A DNA stretch of 32,249 bases, from contig QCKC01000016.1 of NCBI GenBank assembly GCA_003215635.1, forward strand, positions 1 through 32,249, written 5' to 3'. Shown here piece by piece: positions 6,782 to 14,180 of this stretch. Origin of the DNA: Prochlorococcus sp. AG-409-J19 (GTDB taxonomy: Bacteria > Cyanobacteriota > Cyanobacteriia > PCC-6307 > Cyanobiaceae). The notes under the pieces are model-generated. The model was not told the origin of the DNA. It saw only the letters and a program-made list of their open reading frames with translations, and did no database searches. The position numbers were made by a program, and so were the translations under genes. Numbering within the stretch: position 1 is the first letter of the stretch; each line of letters begins with the position of its first letter.

Positions 6782-9172
6782 ATGGCAAAACAATCTAGTC
6801 GCGAATTAGTTCTTGAACGCAGAAAGGCTCTGAGTCAAGGAGGAAAGAAGGCTGCAGCATTAAACGCCACTGCCTCAATTGACAGGGTTCGTTCATCAGT
6901 GGATGCTCGTGCTACTAGAACAGAAGTTTCTGTAGTTAAACCAATAAGAAGTAGATCTTTTGAAGATGTCAATAATCAAGCCACTTTGTCAAATTTATCT
7001 TCTAGCCCTTCAGTTGTTACTAGACGAGAGGTTAAACCAATAACAAGTACAAGTAGGAAACTTGTACTTGATCGTCGAGAAGCTCTTTCTATTCGAGGTA
7101 AATCTGCTGATAAAAGCAAAGATAGAACAAGAGTAGATGTAGCTAGAAATTCTTCTTCTATCAAAGGAAATAACGAGCCAGAAATAAAGTATTGCTGTGA
7201 TGATTGTAAGGAGAATGAATCTTCTTCGAAAAATATTTCAAATACTATTTCTCAAGCAAATCAACAAGTTTCTAGCAAAAGTACAGCGCGTCGCTCTACT
7301 TCTAAGCGTCGTGCAATCCAAAATCCTAGTAGAGCAATTGTCTTAGCAAGGAGAGAGGCACAGTCTAAGAATGGCAAAACGGCAGGGAAACAACCTACTT
7401 CTGCGGCATCAGTTGCTAGGCAAGGAGACCCGGATTTGACTAGTCGCGAGCTTTCTCAGAGAGTGCGAGAGCTGCGTAGTAAAAGTGGAGCGACTGGTAA
7501 ACAGCGTTCTGGTGCGACTCGTCCTTGTGGTCCTAATCGTAACGGATCTAAGGAGGCGGCAGCAACTGATGCTCATTGGAAAGTTGGTTTAAGTGAAACT
7601 ATTACTGGACAGCTTGTTACTGGGACTCAAGCCAATAGATCACTGAAAACAACAGGTAACGAAGCCAGTACATGTCGTTCAATAACCGGAACGCAATACC
7701 TTGGCTCCGAAGTCTTCGAGACTTTCTGCCAATCTTCTCCATCTCCCAGTCAACCTCTAAAAGTTGCAGTAACTAATACAACTCATGGCAACAGGGTTAC
7801 CGGGAATGAGGTAGGTCGCTCTGAAAAAGTTACTGGCGATGAACCAGGAACTTGTAAGACACTCACTGGCACGGAGTACATTTCTGCAAATCAAGCAAGT
7901 TCCTATTGTGGTGGCGTTACGCCCTCGCCTCGGAAGGTTGGACAGAGTCTTACTCTTGATGGACGAAAAGTTAGTGGGACACTTACTGGTCGTTCCGGTC
8001 TAGTTACAGGCGATGAGGCTGGGAGTAGTCGTGACTTAACAGGTGATCAATATCTTGGTTCTGATCCTCTACCTGAAGGTAGGTCTGCAGAGAAAGTTGG
8101 CTCTTTTAATACGCTACGTGGTATAGGTGTAACCGGTACAAATGTTGCACGCTCTGCATCTGTAACTGGGAATGAACCAGGTTCTTGTAAGAACGTTACT
8201 GGAGATGAATATGTAGGTACTCAGCAGTATGAATCTTTTTGCGGAGCTAAGCCTCTAGGGGAAGCTGCAAAAGTTGGTTTGAGTCTTACAAATAAATCTC
8301 AATCTGTTAGCGGTACTCTTACGGGTCGCTCTGATTTGGTTACAGGAGATGAGCCAGGTACCTGTAAGGCTGTGACAGGGACTCCTTATGCAGGCGTCGA
8401 ACAAGCTAATAATTTGTGCAATACACAATCTATTCAAGAAATTAACCACCGCACTCCACAGAGATTGGGTACTCCAGGGGCTCGTATGACTGGACAACAA
8501 CCTGGGATTGGGGGTGTCATGACTGGAGCAAGCAAAGGTGCTTGCGAACCCCTAACTGGAACTCCTTATGTGGGTGGTGATCAGTTTGTTCAAGCTTGCG
8601 GCTCTCAGAACAAATCTAATGTCTCTAACATTTCAAATCACCCAAATGAAAATCCTTTTGGGAATGAATTTAGTGTGCAATCCCCAGCACAAAGTGCAAA
8701 AGTTGCTCGTGAACAGATTTCAAATGTAACTGGAACAAGTTATGAGAGTGGCTCAAGAATTACTGGGCCATTCGATATGGCTAATCAGAAGGTTACTGGA
8801 ACCGAGCAGTTTCGCTTTGATCGAAATCAACAGCGTCAAGTTAACGCTATGTCAGTGAATGAACCTGCAACTCAAAACTCAGAGGATACCCAGACTTCTG
8901 CAAGGGAAACGTCTCGGATCACCGGCGAAGGCCAATCATCTGGTTTGAATATCACAGGAGATGATTGGGCTCGAGGTGAAAGTGTTACAGGTACTGAGGG
9001 GGCCTCTTCTCGTCGCCGCAATCCCACTCGAATAGGACCAATGACTGCTATGCCTAGTGCAGAGATTAAAAGGAATGAACAAATTGCAGACCCTGCTTTT
9101 TTGATTACTGGATCTAGTGGAAATACTCGAGAAGGGCAGTTGGTTACTTTTTCAGGTGGAGCGAGAGGTTGA
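6782..9172 (+). CDS. csoS2: Carboxysome assembly scaffold protein CsoS2
   Basis: Large, mostly disordered scaffold that gathers Rubisco through its N-terminal repeats and ties it to the shell through its middle and C-terminal regions. In this 796-residue protein four basic N-repeats are visible: SSRELVLERRKALSQGGKKA near 5, TSRKLVLDRREALSIRGKSA near 90, PSRAIVLARREAQSKNGKTA near 182 and a shorter LTSRELSQRVRELRSKSG near 219. Six middle repeats with V/I-TG motifs run from about 267 to 608, each starting near a (K)VGLS-like segment and most ending in a Cys pair. The C-terminal domain (about 620-796) ends in ITGSSGNTREGQLVTFSGGARG-like sequence. Middle repeat 3 lacks the Cys pair, and a CCDDC motif sits at 138-142. 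The start is ATG 6782 without a Shine-Dalgarno. Confidence 0.97.
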   Translation: MAKQSSRELVLERRKALSQGGKKAAALNATASIDRVRSSVDARATRTEVSVVKPIRSRSFEDVNNQATLSNLSSSPSVVTRREVKPITSTSRKLVLDRREALSIRGKSADKSKDRTRVDVARNSSSIKGNNEPEIKYCCDDCKENESSSKNISNTISQANQQVSSKSTARRSTSKRRAIQNPSRAIVLARREAQSKNGKTAGKQPTSAASVARQGDPDLTSRELSQRVRELRSKSGATGKQRSGATRPCGPNRNGSKEAAATDAHWKVGLSETITGQLVTGTQANRSLKTTGNEASTCRSITGTQYLGSEVFETFCQSSPSPSQPLKVAVTNTTHGNRVTGNEVGRSEKVTGDEPGTCKTLTGTEYISANQASSYCGGVTPSPRKVGQSLTLDGRKVSGTLTGRSGLVTGDEAGSSRDLTGDQYLGSDPLPEGRSAEKVGSFNTLRGIGVTGTNVARSASVTGNEPGSCKNVTGDEYVGTQQYESFCGAKPLGEAAKVGLSLTNKSQSVSGTLTGRSDLVTGDEPGTCKAVTGTPYAGVEQANNLCNTQSIQEINHRTPQRLGTPGARMTGQQPGIGGVMTGASKGACEPLTGTPYVGGDQFVQACGSQNKSNVSNISNHPNENPFGNEFSVQSPAQSAKVAREQISNVTGTSYESGSRITGPFDMANQKVTGTEQFRFDRNQQRQVNAMSVNEPATQNSEDTQTSARETSRITGEGQSSGLNITGDDWARGESVTGTEGASSRRRNPTRIGPMTAMPSAEIKRNEQIADPAFLITGSSGNTREGQLVTFSGGARG

Positions 9173-9179
9173 TTGATTG

Positions 9180-10712
9180 ATGGTCTATCGCTATTCGGCT
9201 AAAGTCCGGGAAAGGTCAATTGGCCCTACTGCTCCAAGAAAACGTTTTAATGATCAAGATTTAGCTCAGTCAGAATCAATTGGTTCATATTCTAATTACT
9301 CTAATAAGGCTCATCCCCTGACGAATATTAATGATAATAATCATTTAAAGACATATGAGGAAGACGTTAAAAACCTTTTCGACAATATAGTTCCGTTTTT
9401 AAAAAAAGTTTCAACTCTTCAACTAGAGGAAGATTTTGTTGACCAAGCAAAGAAACTTTCTCTAAAGGAATTAGGATTTGAATTACCTAATCATTTGCTT
9501 GAAAAAGCTTGGGTCAGTTCTTTGGATATGAGGGGGTTATTTGCATGGTGTGTTTTTCAATCTCAGCAGAAATTGAGTAGTAGATTCTTTAATGAGGACC
9601 CTCTAAATGGAGCGTCAGATAAATCTGAAACAAAATCTTTTCAAGATTTTCTTAGCGATTGTGGATTCCATCTTCTTGATGTAACACCTTGTTCCGATGG
9701 ACGACTAGCTCACACTATTGCTTATGTTTTGAGAATTCCTTTTGGTTCTGTTCGAAGACGTTCCCATGCTGGGGCTCTATTTGATATTGAGAAAACTGTA
9801 AATCGTTGGGTTAAAACAGAACATAATAGACATAGAGAAAATAAGCCTAACAGTGTAAATGAACCAACTCGCTATTTGAAAGTTGTCATCTATCATTTCA
9901 GTTCTTTAGATCCTTCTCATCAGGGATGTGCGGCACACGGTAGTGACGATTCTTTAGCGGCTTCTTCAGGACTTAAAAGATTGCAGGATTTCCGAGAAGC
10001 TGTTGAAAATAGCTTTTGTTGTGGGGCTTCAGTGGATCTTCTTCTAATAGGACTAGATACAGACACTGATGCAATAAGGATACATATGCCATCGGCTGAT
10101 AATGAAACTCTTTTGAAAAACTGGGTATGTGCAATGGATGTATACGAAAAAACTAAAGATTTATCACCAGATGAAGCGATGAAAAAAGTTTTCGAAATTG
10201 TTGATCAAAGTAATAAATCTAGTTCCGACGATGGAATGATTAGGTTTATAAGTAGAATTATTTCTAATAATATTTCCCAAATAGATTACGTAAAACAATT
10301 GCATAATGGTAAATATCCTGATGCTGGCCACGCTGAGCATTTTATTGGAGTAGGTATAGGTTTTAAAGAAGTTCACCTTAGAAATCTGACATACTTTGCT
10401 CATTTAGACACGGTTGAACAAGGAGCACCTGACTTGGATGTTGGAGTTAAGATTTTTAAGGGGCTAAATGTTTCTCGAGATCTTCCTATACCAGTAGTTA
10501 TTAGGTTTGATTATTCTGGGAAAGTGCCTGGTGCACGTGATAGGGCCATTTCTGATTGTTTAAGAGTTAACAAGGCAATTTCAGTTCGTTATAATGACTT
10601 AGTAGTCGATGGACTTCTTCATACATTGTTGACTGTTAGGGATAGAGATAAAAAGGCCCCTGCGGAAGTTGTAGGGTCGTCACTAGATGTATCAATTAAG
10701 GAGGAACATTGA
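9180..10712 (+). CDS. csoSCA: Carboxysomal carbonic anhydrase CsoSCA (CsoS3)
   Basis: Dehydrates bicarbonate to CO2 next to Rubisco inside the carboxysome; a divergent beta-type enzyme formerly called epsilon class. Numbered from the ATG at 9180 (510 residues), zinc ligands are C171 in VTPCSDGRLAH, H239 in VIYHFSS and C250 in SHQGCAAHG. The 11-residue His-Cys spacing equals that of the Halothiobacillus enzyme. D173 and R175 form the expected Asp-Arg dyad. The basic N-terminus (YRYSAKVRERSIGPTAPRKR) resembles the Rubisco-binding tail of the family. A TTG one codon earlier (9177) is the alternative start. It follows csoS2 by 7 bases and is one base short of touching csoS4A. Confidence 0.96.
   Translation: MVYRYSAKVRERSIGPTAPRKRFNDQDLAQSESIGSYSNYSNKAHPLTNINDNNHLKTYEEDVKNLFDNIVPFLKKVSTLQLEEDFVDQAKKLSLKELGFELPNHLLEKAWVSSLDMRGLFAWCVFQSQQKLSSRFFNEDPLNGASDKSETKSFQDFLSDCGFHLLDVTPCSDGRLAHTIAYVLRIPFGSVRRRSHAGALFDIEKTVNRWVKTEHNRHRENKPNSVNEPTRYLKVVIYHFSSLDPSHQGCAAHGSDDSLAASSGLKRLQDFREAVENSFCCGASVDLLLIGLDTDTDAIRIHMPSADNETLLKNWVCAMDVYEKTKDLSPDEAMKKVFEIVDQSNKSSSDDGMIRFISRIISNNISQIDYVKQLHNGKYPDAGHAEHFIGVGIGFKEVHLRNLTYFAHLDTVEQGAPDLDVGVKIFKGLNVSRDLPIPVVIRFDYSGKVPGARDRAISDCLRVNKAISVRYNDLVVDGLLHTLLTVRDRDKKAPAEVVGSSLDVSIKEEH
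10698..10704 (+). promoter_or_regulatory. Ribosome binding site of csoS4A
   Basis: AAGGAGG within the 3' end of csoSCA, 9 bases before the ATG at 10714. It decides the csoS4A start against the longer open frame beginning at 10687. Confidence 0.75.
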
Positions 10713-10713
10713 C

Positions 10714-10989
10714 ATGTTGATTTGTAAGGTTGTTAAACCTTTGGTCTCAACCAATAGGATCCCTGGCTTCGAACATAAGCACCTTCAGGTTGTTCTTGAT
10801 GGAAGTTCTAAAAAGGTTGCTGTAGATGCTGTTGGTTGTAAGCCAGATGATTGGGTTATATGTGTAGGTAGCTCTGCGGCGAGAGAAGCTGCAGGAAGTA
10901 AATCTTATCCTAGCGATCTTACAATTGTGGGAATAATTGATCATTGGGATCCTGAGTCTTCTAAGACTCCTGATGGGGGATCAATGTGA
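10714..10989 (+). CDS. csoS4A: Carboxysome vertex protein CsoS4A (BMC-P pentamer)
   Basis: Pentameric protein that closes the 12 vertices of the icosahedral shell. The 91 residues begin MLICKVVKPLVSTNRIPGF, the standard CsoS4A/EutN-like start, and contain VAVDAVGCKPDDWVICVGSS, AAREA and DLTIVGIIDHWD. The ATG at 10714 is chosen because a strong Shine-Dalgarno precedes it and the family motif starts there. The start is one base after the csoSCA stop, and the stop overlaps the csoS4B start by one base (TGATG), so the pair is translationally coupled. Confidence 0.96.
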   Translation: MLICKVVKPLVSTNRIPGFEHKHLQVVLDGSSKKVAVDAVGCKPDDWVICVGSSAAREAAGSKSYPSDLTIVGIIDHWDPESSKTPDGGSM

Positions 10990-11240
10990 TGGAAATAATG
11001 CAAGTCTTAGGTCGATTGGTTTGTACTCAAAGAGTTGAAGGGCTGGGTCATATGCATCTTCGGATACTAAGAAATAACAAAGGTAAAAGTCTTGTGGCAG
11101 TAGATCCTGTTGGAGCAAGAGAAGGTAATTGGGTCTTTACAGCAAGTGGTTCTGCGGCTCGTTTCGCGTGCCCTGACCCCACTATTCAAACTGATTTAAC
11201 AATAGGTGGAATAATAGATAATTGGACTCCTGATGGGTAA
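10989..11240 (+). CDS. csoS4B: Carboxysome vertex protein CsoS4B (BMC-P pentamer)
   Basis: Paralogue of CsoS4A that also forms vertex pentamers. The 83 residues contain MQVLGRLVCTQRVEGLGH, LVAVDPVGAREGNWVFTASG, SAARFA and DLTIGGIIDNWTPDG, matching CsoS4A in layout. The ATG at 10989 overlaps the csoS4A stop; a GTG at 10986 and an ATG at 10998 are possible alternatives. Keeping two distinct pentamer genes is standard for cso loci. The next gene, csoS1E, starts 51 bases later. Confidence 0.95.
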   Translation: MEIMQVLGRLVCTQRVEGLGHMHLRILRNNKGKSLVAVDPVGAREGNWVFTASGSAARFACPDPTIQTDLTIGGIIDNWTPDG

Positions 11241-11291
11241 ATAGATAACAATTTCTCGCATGAATACTAATTAATCTTTAGTTGTTTCCTT

Positions 11292-11852
11292 ATGGCTAAT
11301 TCCTCTCCCCGTCGAACCTCGAAAAAAGTCTCAAAATCATCATTAATAGAGTCAGGAGAAAATGTTCAATCAAAGTTCGTTGCCGACCCTTCAAATCAGG
11401 TTGTTGATGTATCCCCGATAGGAGGAAATGGTTCGGGAAGTAAGAGGCAGAATAGCTCTAAAAAACCTAGCAATCTTTCTGGAACTTCCAGTGGAGGAAA
11501 CTCTTTTGGGAAAGGATCAACTTCGCGAGGTCCACAATCTTTTGATCAACCTTCTCGTTTGGAAGGTATAGCTTTGGGAATGATTGAGACTAGAGGGATG
11601 GTCCCTGCGATTGAGGCGTCTGACGCAATGACTAAAGCAGGAGAGGTAAACCTTATTTGCCGTGAATATGTTGGTGGAGGCTATGTAACAGTCATGGTTC
11701 GAGGGGAAACTGGAGCAGTTAATGCTTCTGTTAGAGCAGGTGCTGATGCTTGTGAACGTGTAGGAGATGGCTTGGTAGCTGCTCACATTATTGCTCGTCC
11801 TGATTCAGAATTGGAGCCGGTATTGACCCCTACCTATCAAGTTCGTAAATGA
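11292..11852 (+). CDS. csoS1E: Shell protein CsoS1E: BMC domain with long disordered N-terminal extension
   Basis: A BMC-domain shell protein of 186 residues. Residues 1-92 are rich in Ser, Lys, Asn and Gly (for example RRTSKKVSKSS and SGTSSGGNSFGKGSTSRG) with no predicted fold that I can see. Residues 93-186 are a BMC domain almost identical to CsoS1: GIALGMIETRGMVPAIEASD, VGGGYVTVMVRGETGAV and ERVGDGLVAAHIIARPD. Separate CsoS1E genes are known from marine Synechococcus and low-light Prochlorococcus and are absent from high-light strains, which supports the ecotype inference. The extension is expected to project from the hexamer face or edge; its function is unknown. It lies in the operon between csoS4B and acRAF. 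Confidence 0.9.
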   Translation: MANSSPRRTSKKVSKSSLIESGENVQSKFVADPSNQVVDVSPIGGNGSGSKRQNSSKKPSNLSGTSSGGNSFGKGSTSRGPQSFDQPSRLEGIALGMIETRGMVPAIEASDAMTKAGEVNLICREYVGGGYVTVMVRGETGAVNASVRAGADACERVGDGLVAAHIIARPDSELEPVLTPTYQVRK

Positions 11853-11927
11853 GGTTGATTGAATTAACTAAATAGTAAATGTTAAAGATTCTTATGTGTT
11901 ATTTTTGTTGGCTATGGGATAATTAAT

Positions 11928-11948
11928 GGAGATACAATTGCAATCTCT
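11928..11948 (+). promoter_or_regulatory. Hairpin over the acRAF translation start region
   Basis: GGAGAT (11928-11933) pairs with ATCTCT (11943-11948) with one G-U pair. The 3' arm ends two bases before the acRAF ATG, and the GGAG in the 5' arm is the only Shine-Dalgarno-like sequence nearby. The structure could limit acRAF translation. The stem is short, so this is tentative. Confidence 0.3.
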
Positions 11949-11950
11949 AT

Positions 11951-12202
11951 ATGGAGGAATGGCAAGAACGTAAAAGGCCAAATAGGCTCGAAAAAAGATT
12001 CGAATTCGAAACTTATGAGAAAACCAGGGATTTTTTGGATCGATTAGGTGAATACAGTGAAAGAGTTAATAGGTTCCCCGACATTAGTTTCGGTAAGACT
12101 TATGCAAATATCACTTTGCGTCCTGACTCTGAGGAAAAAGAAGCTCTAATTGGTGAGTTGGACTATCAGTTTGCTAAGGATGTAGATGAATTCATCAATT
12201 GA
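11951..12202 (+). CDS. acRAF: Alpha-carboxysome Rubisco assembly factor (pterin dehydratase-like fold)
   Basis: Small Rubisco assembly chaperone of cso loci, homologous to pterin-4a-carbinolamine dehydratase (PCD) but without that activity. The 83 residues show [40 protein letters not shown] and [11 protein letters not shown], typical of this family. The sequence contains no histidine at all, so the catalytic His residues of true PCDs are missing. This fits an assembly role rather than pterin chemistry. The stop lies inside cbbX (17-base overlap), so the assembly factor and the activase are translationally coupled. Confidence 0.9.
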   Translation: MEEWQERKRPNRLEKRFEFETYEKTRDFLDRLGEYSERVNRFPDISFGKTYANITLRPDSEEKEALIGELDYQFAKDVDEFIN

Positions 12203-13091
12203 TCTTGCCGAGTCGTATGCGAACTCTGGCGTTGAGGAAATGCTTAATCAATTAGAGACCGAATTGGTTGGCCTTAAACCTGTTAAAACTCGTATCAAGG
12301 AAATAGCAGCCTTGCTTTTAGTAGAAAAGGCTAGAGAGAAATTTCAGCTCCCTAGCACAATCCCTGGGCTGCATATGTCTTTTACGGGTAGACCAGGCAC
12401 AGGTAAAACAACTGTTGCATGCAAAATCTCTCAGATTTTGCATCGCCTTGGTTATCTTGAAAAAGGCCATGTAGTTACAGTAACTAGAGATGATTTGGTT
12501 GGTCAATATGTTGGCCATACAGCTCCAAAAACTAGGGAAAAAATTAAGCTAGCTCAAGGAGGAGTCCTCTTTATTGATGAGGCTTATTATCTTTATAAAC
12601 AAGGAAATGAAAGAGATTATGGAGTTGAATCTATTGAGATTCTTCTTCAGGATATGGAGAGATTACAAGGAAGATTCATGGTGATATTTGCAGGTTATAA
12701 AGACCTTATGAATGATTTCTATAAATCTAACCCAGGACTTTTCTCTCGTATCTCACATCACATTGATTTTCCTGATTACTCTAATGAAGAACTAATGAAA
12801 ATAGCTAATTTATTCCTAGATGATCGAGGCTATTGCTTTGAGAAGGAGTCATATGACTCTTTTAATGAGTATATAAAACTGAGACGAAATATGCCTTTCT
12901 TTGCTAATGCACGTTCAATTAAAAATGCAATTGATCGAGCCAGATTAAGGCAGGCTAATAGACTTTTTTCCACTAGGAACAAACATATCACTCGAGAAGA
13001 TCTCGTTTCGATAAAATCCGAGGATATCTTGGCTAGCCGAGTTTTTAAAGGTGAATTGGAAGATTCAGATGAATATCTTGCAAAAAAATAG
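12186..13091 (+). CDS. cbbX: CbbX-type AAA+ Rubisco activase
   Basis: AAA+ ATPase that remodels inhibited Rubisco by removing tightly bound sugar phosphates. The 301 residues contain Walker [10 protein letters not shown] (68-76), the CbbX pore loop [13 protein letters not shown] (105-117), Walker [10 protein letters not shown] (125-133) and an arginine-containing [15 protein letters not shown] segment. The QYVGHT loop identifies CbbX rather than CbbQ. It is the last plus-strand gene of the cso operon and overlaps acRAF by 17 bases. CbbX was characterised with red-type Rubisco, whose long RbcL C-terminus it pulls; the RbcL encoded here lacks that tail, so how it engages form IA Rubisco is an open question. 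It is 2 bases from the convergent DUF3136-type gene. Confidence 0.93.
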   Translation: MNSSIDLAESYANSGVEEMLNQLETELVGLKPVKTRIKEIAALLLVEKAREKFQLPSTIPGLHMSFTGRPGTGKTTVACKISQILHRLGYLEKGHVVTVTRDDLVGQYVGHTAPKTREKIKLAQGGVLFIDEAYYLYKQGNERDYGVESIEILLQDMERLQGRFMVIFAGYKDLMNDFYKSNPGLFSRISHHIDFPDYSNEELMKIANLFLDDRGYCFEKESYDSFNEYIKLRRNMPFFANARSIKNAIDRARLRQANRLFSTRNKHITREDLVSIKSEDILASRVFKGELEDSDEYLAKK

Positions 13092-13093
13092 CT

Positions 13094-13321
13094 TTATTCT
13101 TCTTTGGGCTGTTCTAGATCTCTTTTGATTAGAGCAAGGAGGTACGAGGGGGCTTTGTAGCGACCCGGAAGACATCGATTCAATGTTTCTAGGTGACCCC
13201 AGCAGACAGTTCGCTCTATCTCAGCTTTGGTTCGACCATCCTGGATCAAGCGTCTAAGAGCCTTGCAGTAAAGAGGATAGCCAGCCTCAAGTTCACCAAT
13301 GGTTAACTTTGCTACTGCCAT
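13094..13321 (-). CDS. Small DUF3136-type conserved protein at the end of the cso locus
   Basis: 75 residues from the ATG at 13321; a TTG at 13354 would add 11 residues. Recognisable family segments are LTIGELEAGYPLYCKALRRL, TVCWGHLETLNRCLPGRYK and a Lys/Arg-rich C-terminal helix. I recall this family as DUF3136, a cyanobacterial protein of unknown function. The conserved Cys, Trp and His in YCKALRRL and VCWGHLETLNRC may bind a metal, but this is only a guess. It is convergent with cbbX with only 2 bases between the stop codons. Confidence 0.8.
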   Translation of the reverse strand: MAVAKLTIGELEAGYPLYCKALRRLIQDGRTKAEIERTVCWGHLETLNRCLPGRYKAPSYLLALIKRDLEQPKEE

Positions 13322-13549
13322 GGTTTGTCGCAGGGCAAGACTTAATTTAGACAATCATGGTCCCTTTCGGTGGACTGTTATTACTTTGGAGATAAACTTT
13401 GAGCACTTTTTTTGCGGCATTTGGTCAATATGATTCGAAGCTTATTGCTGAGATTCTTGTTATTGCAGCGATTTATGCATGCTCTTAACCAATAAGTGCT
13501 GTTTGAAGCCATGACATGGGTGACAGTAGGATTGTCAGAATTTTTGTTG

Positions 13550-13960
13550 TTAGGAATTCTTTTTGCTGATATAGGCTATGCAATCAATTTCTATTTTTCC
13601 TCCCTTTGGGAGTGCTGAGACTTGAATACACGCTCTTGCAGGGCTAGTTCCTTCTCCAAAAGTCTCTGCATAGATCTTGTTAACTAATTCAAAATCTTTC
13701 AAGTCCACAAGGTAAATAGTTGTTTTTACTACGTCAGAGGCTTTTGCTCCGGCAGCACTCACCACTGCTAGGAGGTTTTTAAGGACTTGCACTGCTTCAA
13801 GTGCTACATCTCCTTCTCCTATCATTGCACCAGTAGTGGGATCCAAGGCAATTTGTCCAGAGCAGAAAAGCCATTCTCCAACTATGACTGCCTGGTTGTA
13901 GGGACCAACTGGTGAAGGTGCCAGTTCAGTCTGTATTGCTGCCTTGAAAGGGTTGGTCAT
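13550..13960 (-). CDS. ridA: RidA family reactive intermediate/imine deaminase
   Basis: RidA (YjgF/YER057c/UK114 family) hydrolyses reactive enamine/imine intermediates such as 2-aminoacrylate released by PLP enzymes, protecting amino-acid metabolism. The 136 residues are the standard length. Visible motifs are SPVGPYNQAV near the N-terminus, EWLFCSGQIALDP, VVKTTIYLVDLKDF and the C-terminal SPARACIQVSALPKGGKIEID, whose Arg and Glu line the active site. The start is ATG 13960; a GGAAGGAG about 16 bases upstream is rather far for a Shine-Dalgarno. It is separated by 210 bases from gloB on the same strand. Confidence 0.95.
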   Translation of the reverse strand: MTNPFKAAIQTELAPSPVGPYNQAVIVGEWLFCSGQIALDPTTGAMIGEGDVALEAVQVLKNLLAVVSAAGAKASDVVKTTIYLVDLKDFELVNKIYAETFGEGTSPARACIQVSALPKGGKIEIDCIAYISKKNS

Positions 13961-14057
13961 CTTCTTGTTGTAACTCCTTCCGAGATTTTATCTGTTAATA
14001 GTAGAAGAAGTCTCCTTTCGAAAGTTGAGGCTAATAAAAGTCATATCTTTCCATTGA

Positions 14058-14180
14058 TTATATATTAATTTCGAAATTCTTATCTGGATTTACATCTAAC
14101 ACGTCATTGCAATCCTTAATATATACTCTTTCTTTTGTTATTTCAATAACCTCTAGCGGCTTCAGTTTGATCAATTCCAA
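14058..14180 (-). CDS. Candidate small protein (40 aa) overlapping the 3' end of gloB
   Basis: Reading from the TTG at 14180 in a frame shifted from gloB gives MELIKLKPLEVIEITKERVY, continuing through about 20 more mostly charged and hydrophobic residues to a TAA at 14058. The TTG lies 10 bases inside gloB, an arrangement typical of coupled genes. Composition (Lys/Glu/Ile/Val alternation, few Ser/Arg) looks like real beta-strand-forming protein. No homology is recognised. A spurious frame remains possible. Confidence 0.4.
   Translation of the reverse strand: MELIKLKPLEVIEITKERVYIKDCNDVLDVNPDKNFEINI

Noticed and set aside
6782..9172. Programmed frameshift making a short CsoS2A form
   Set aside because: Known from Halothiobacillus. 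I could not identify a convincing slippery site with a downstream structure here, and cyanobacterial CsoS2 is generally a single full-length form.
11241..11291. Terminator between csoS4B and csoS1E
   Set aside because: The 51 bases are AT-rich but have no stable stem followed by a T-run, so the operon is taken to continue.
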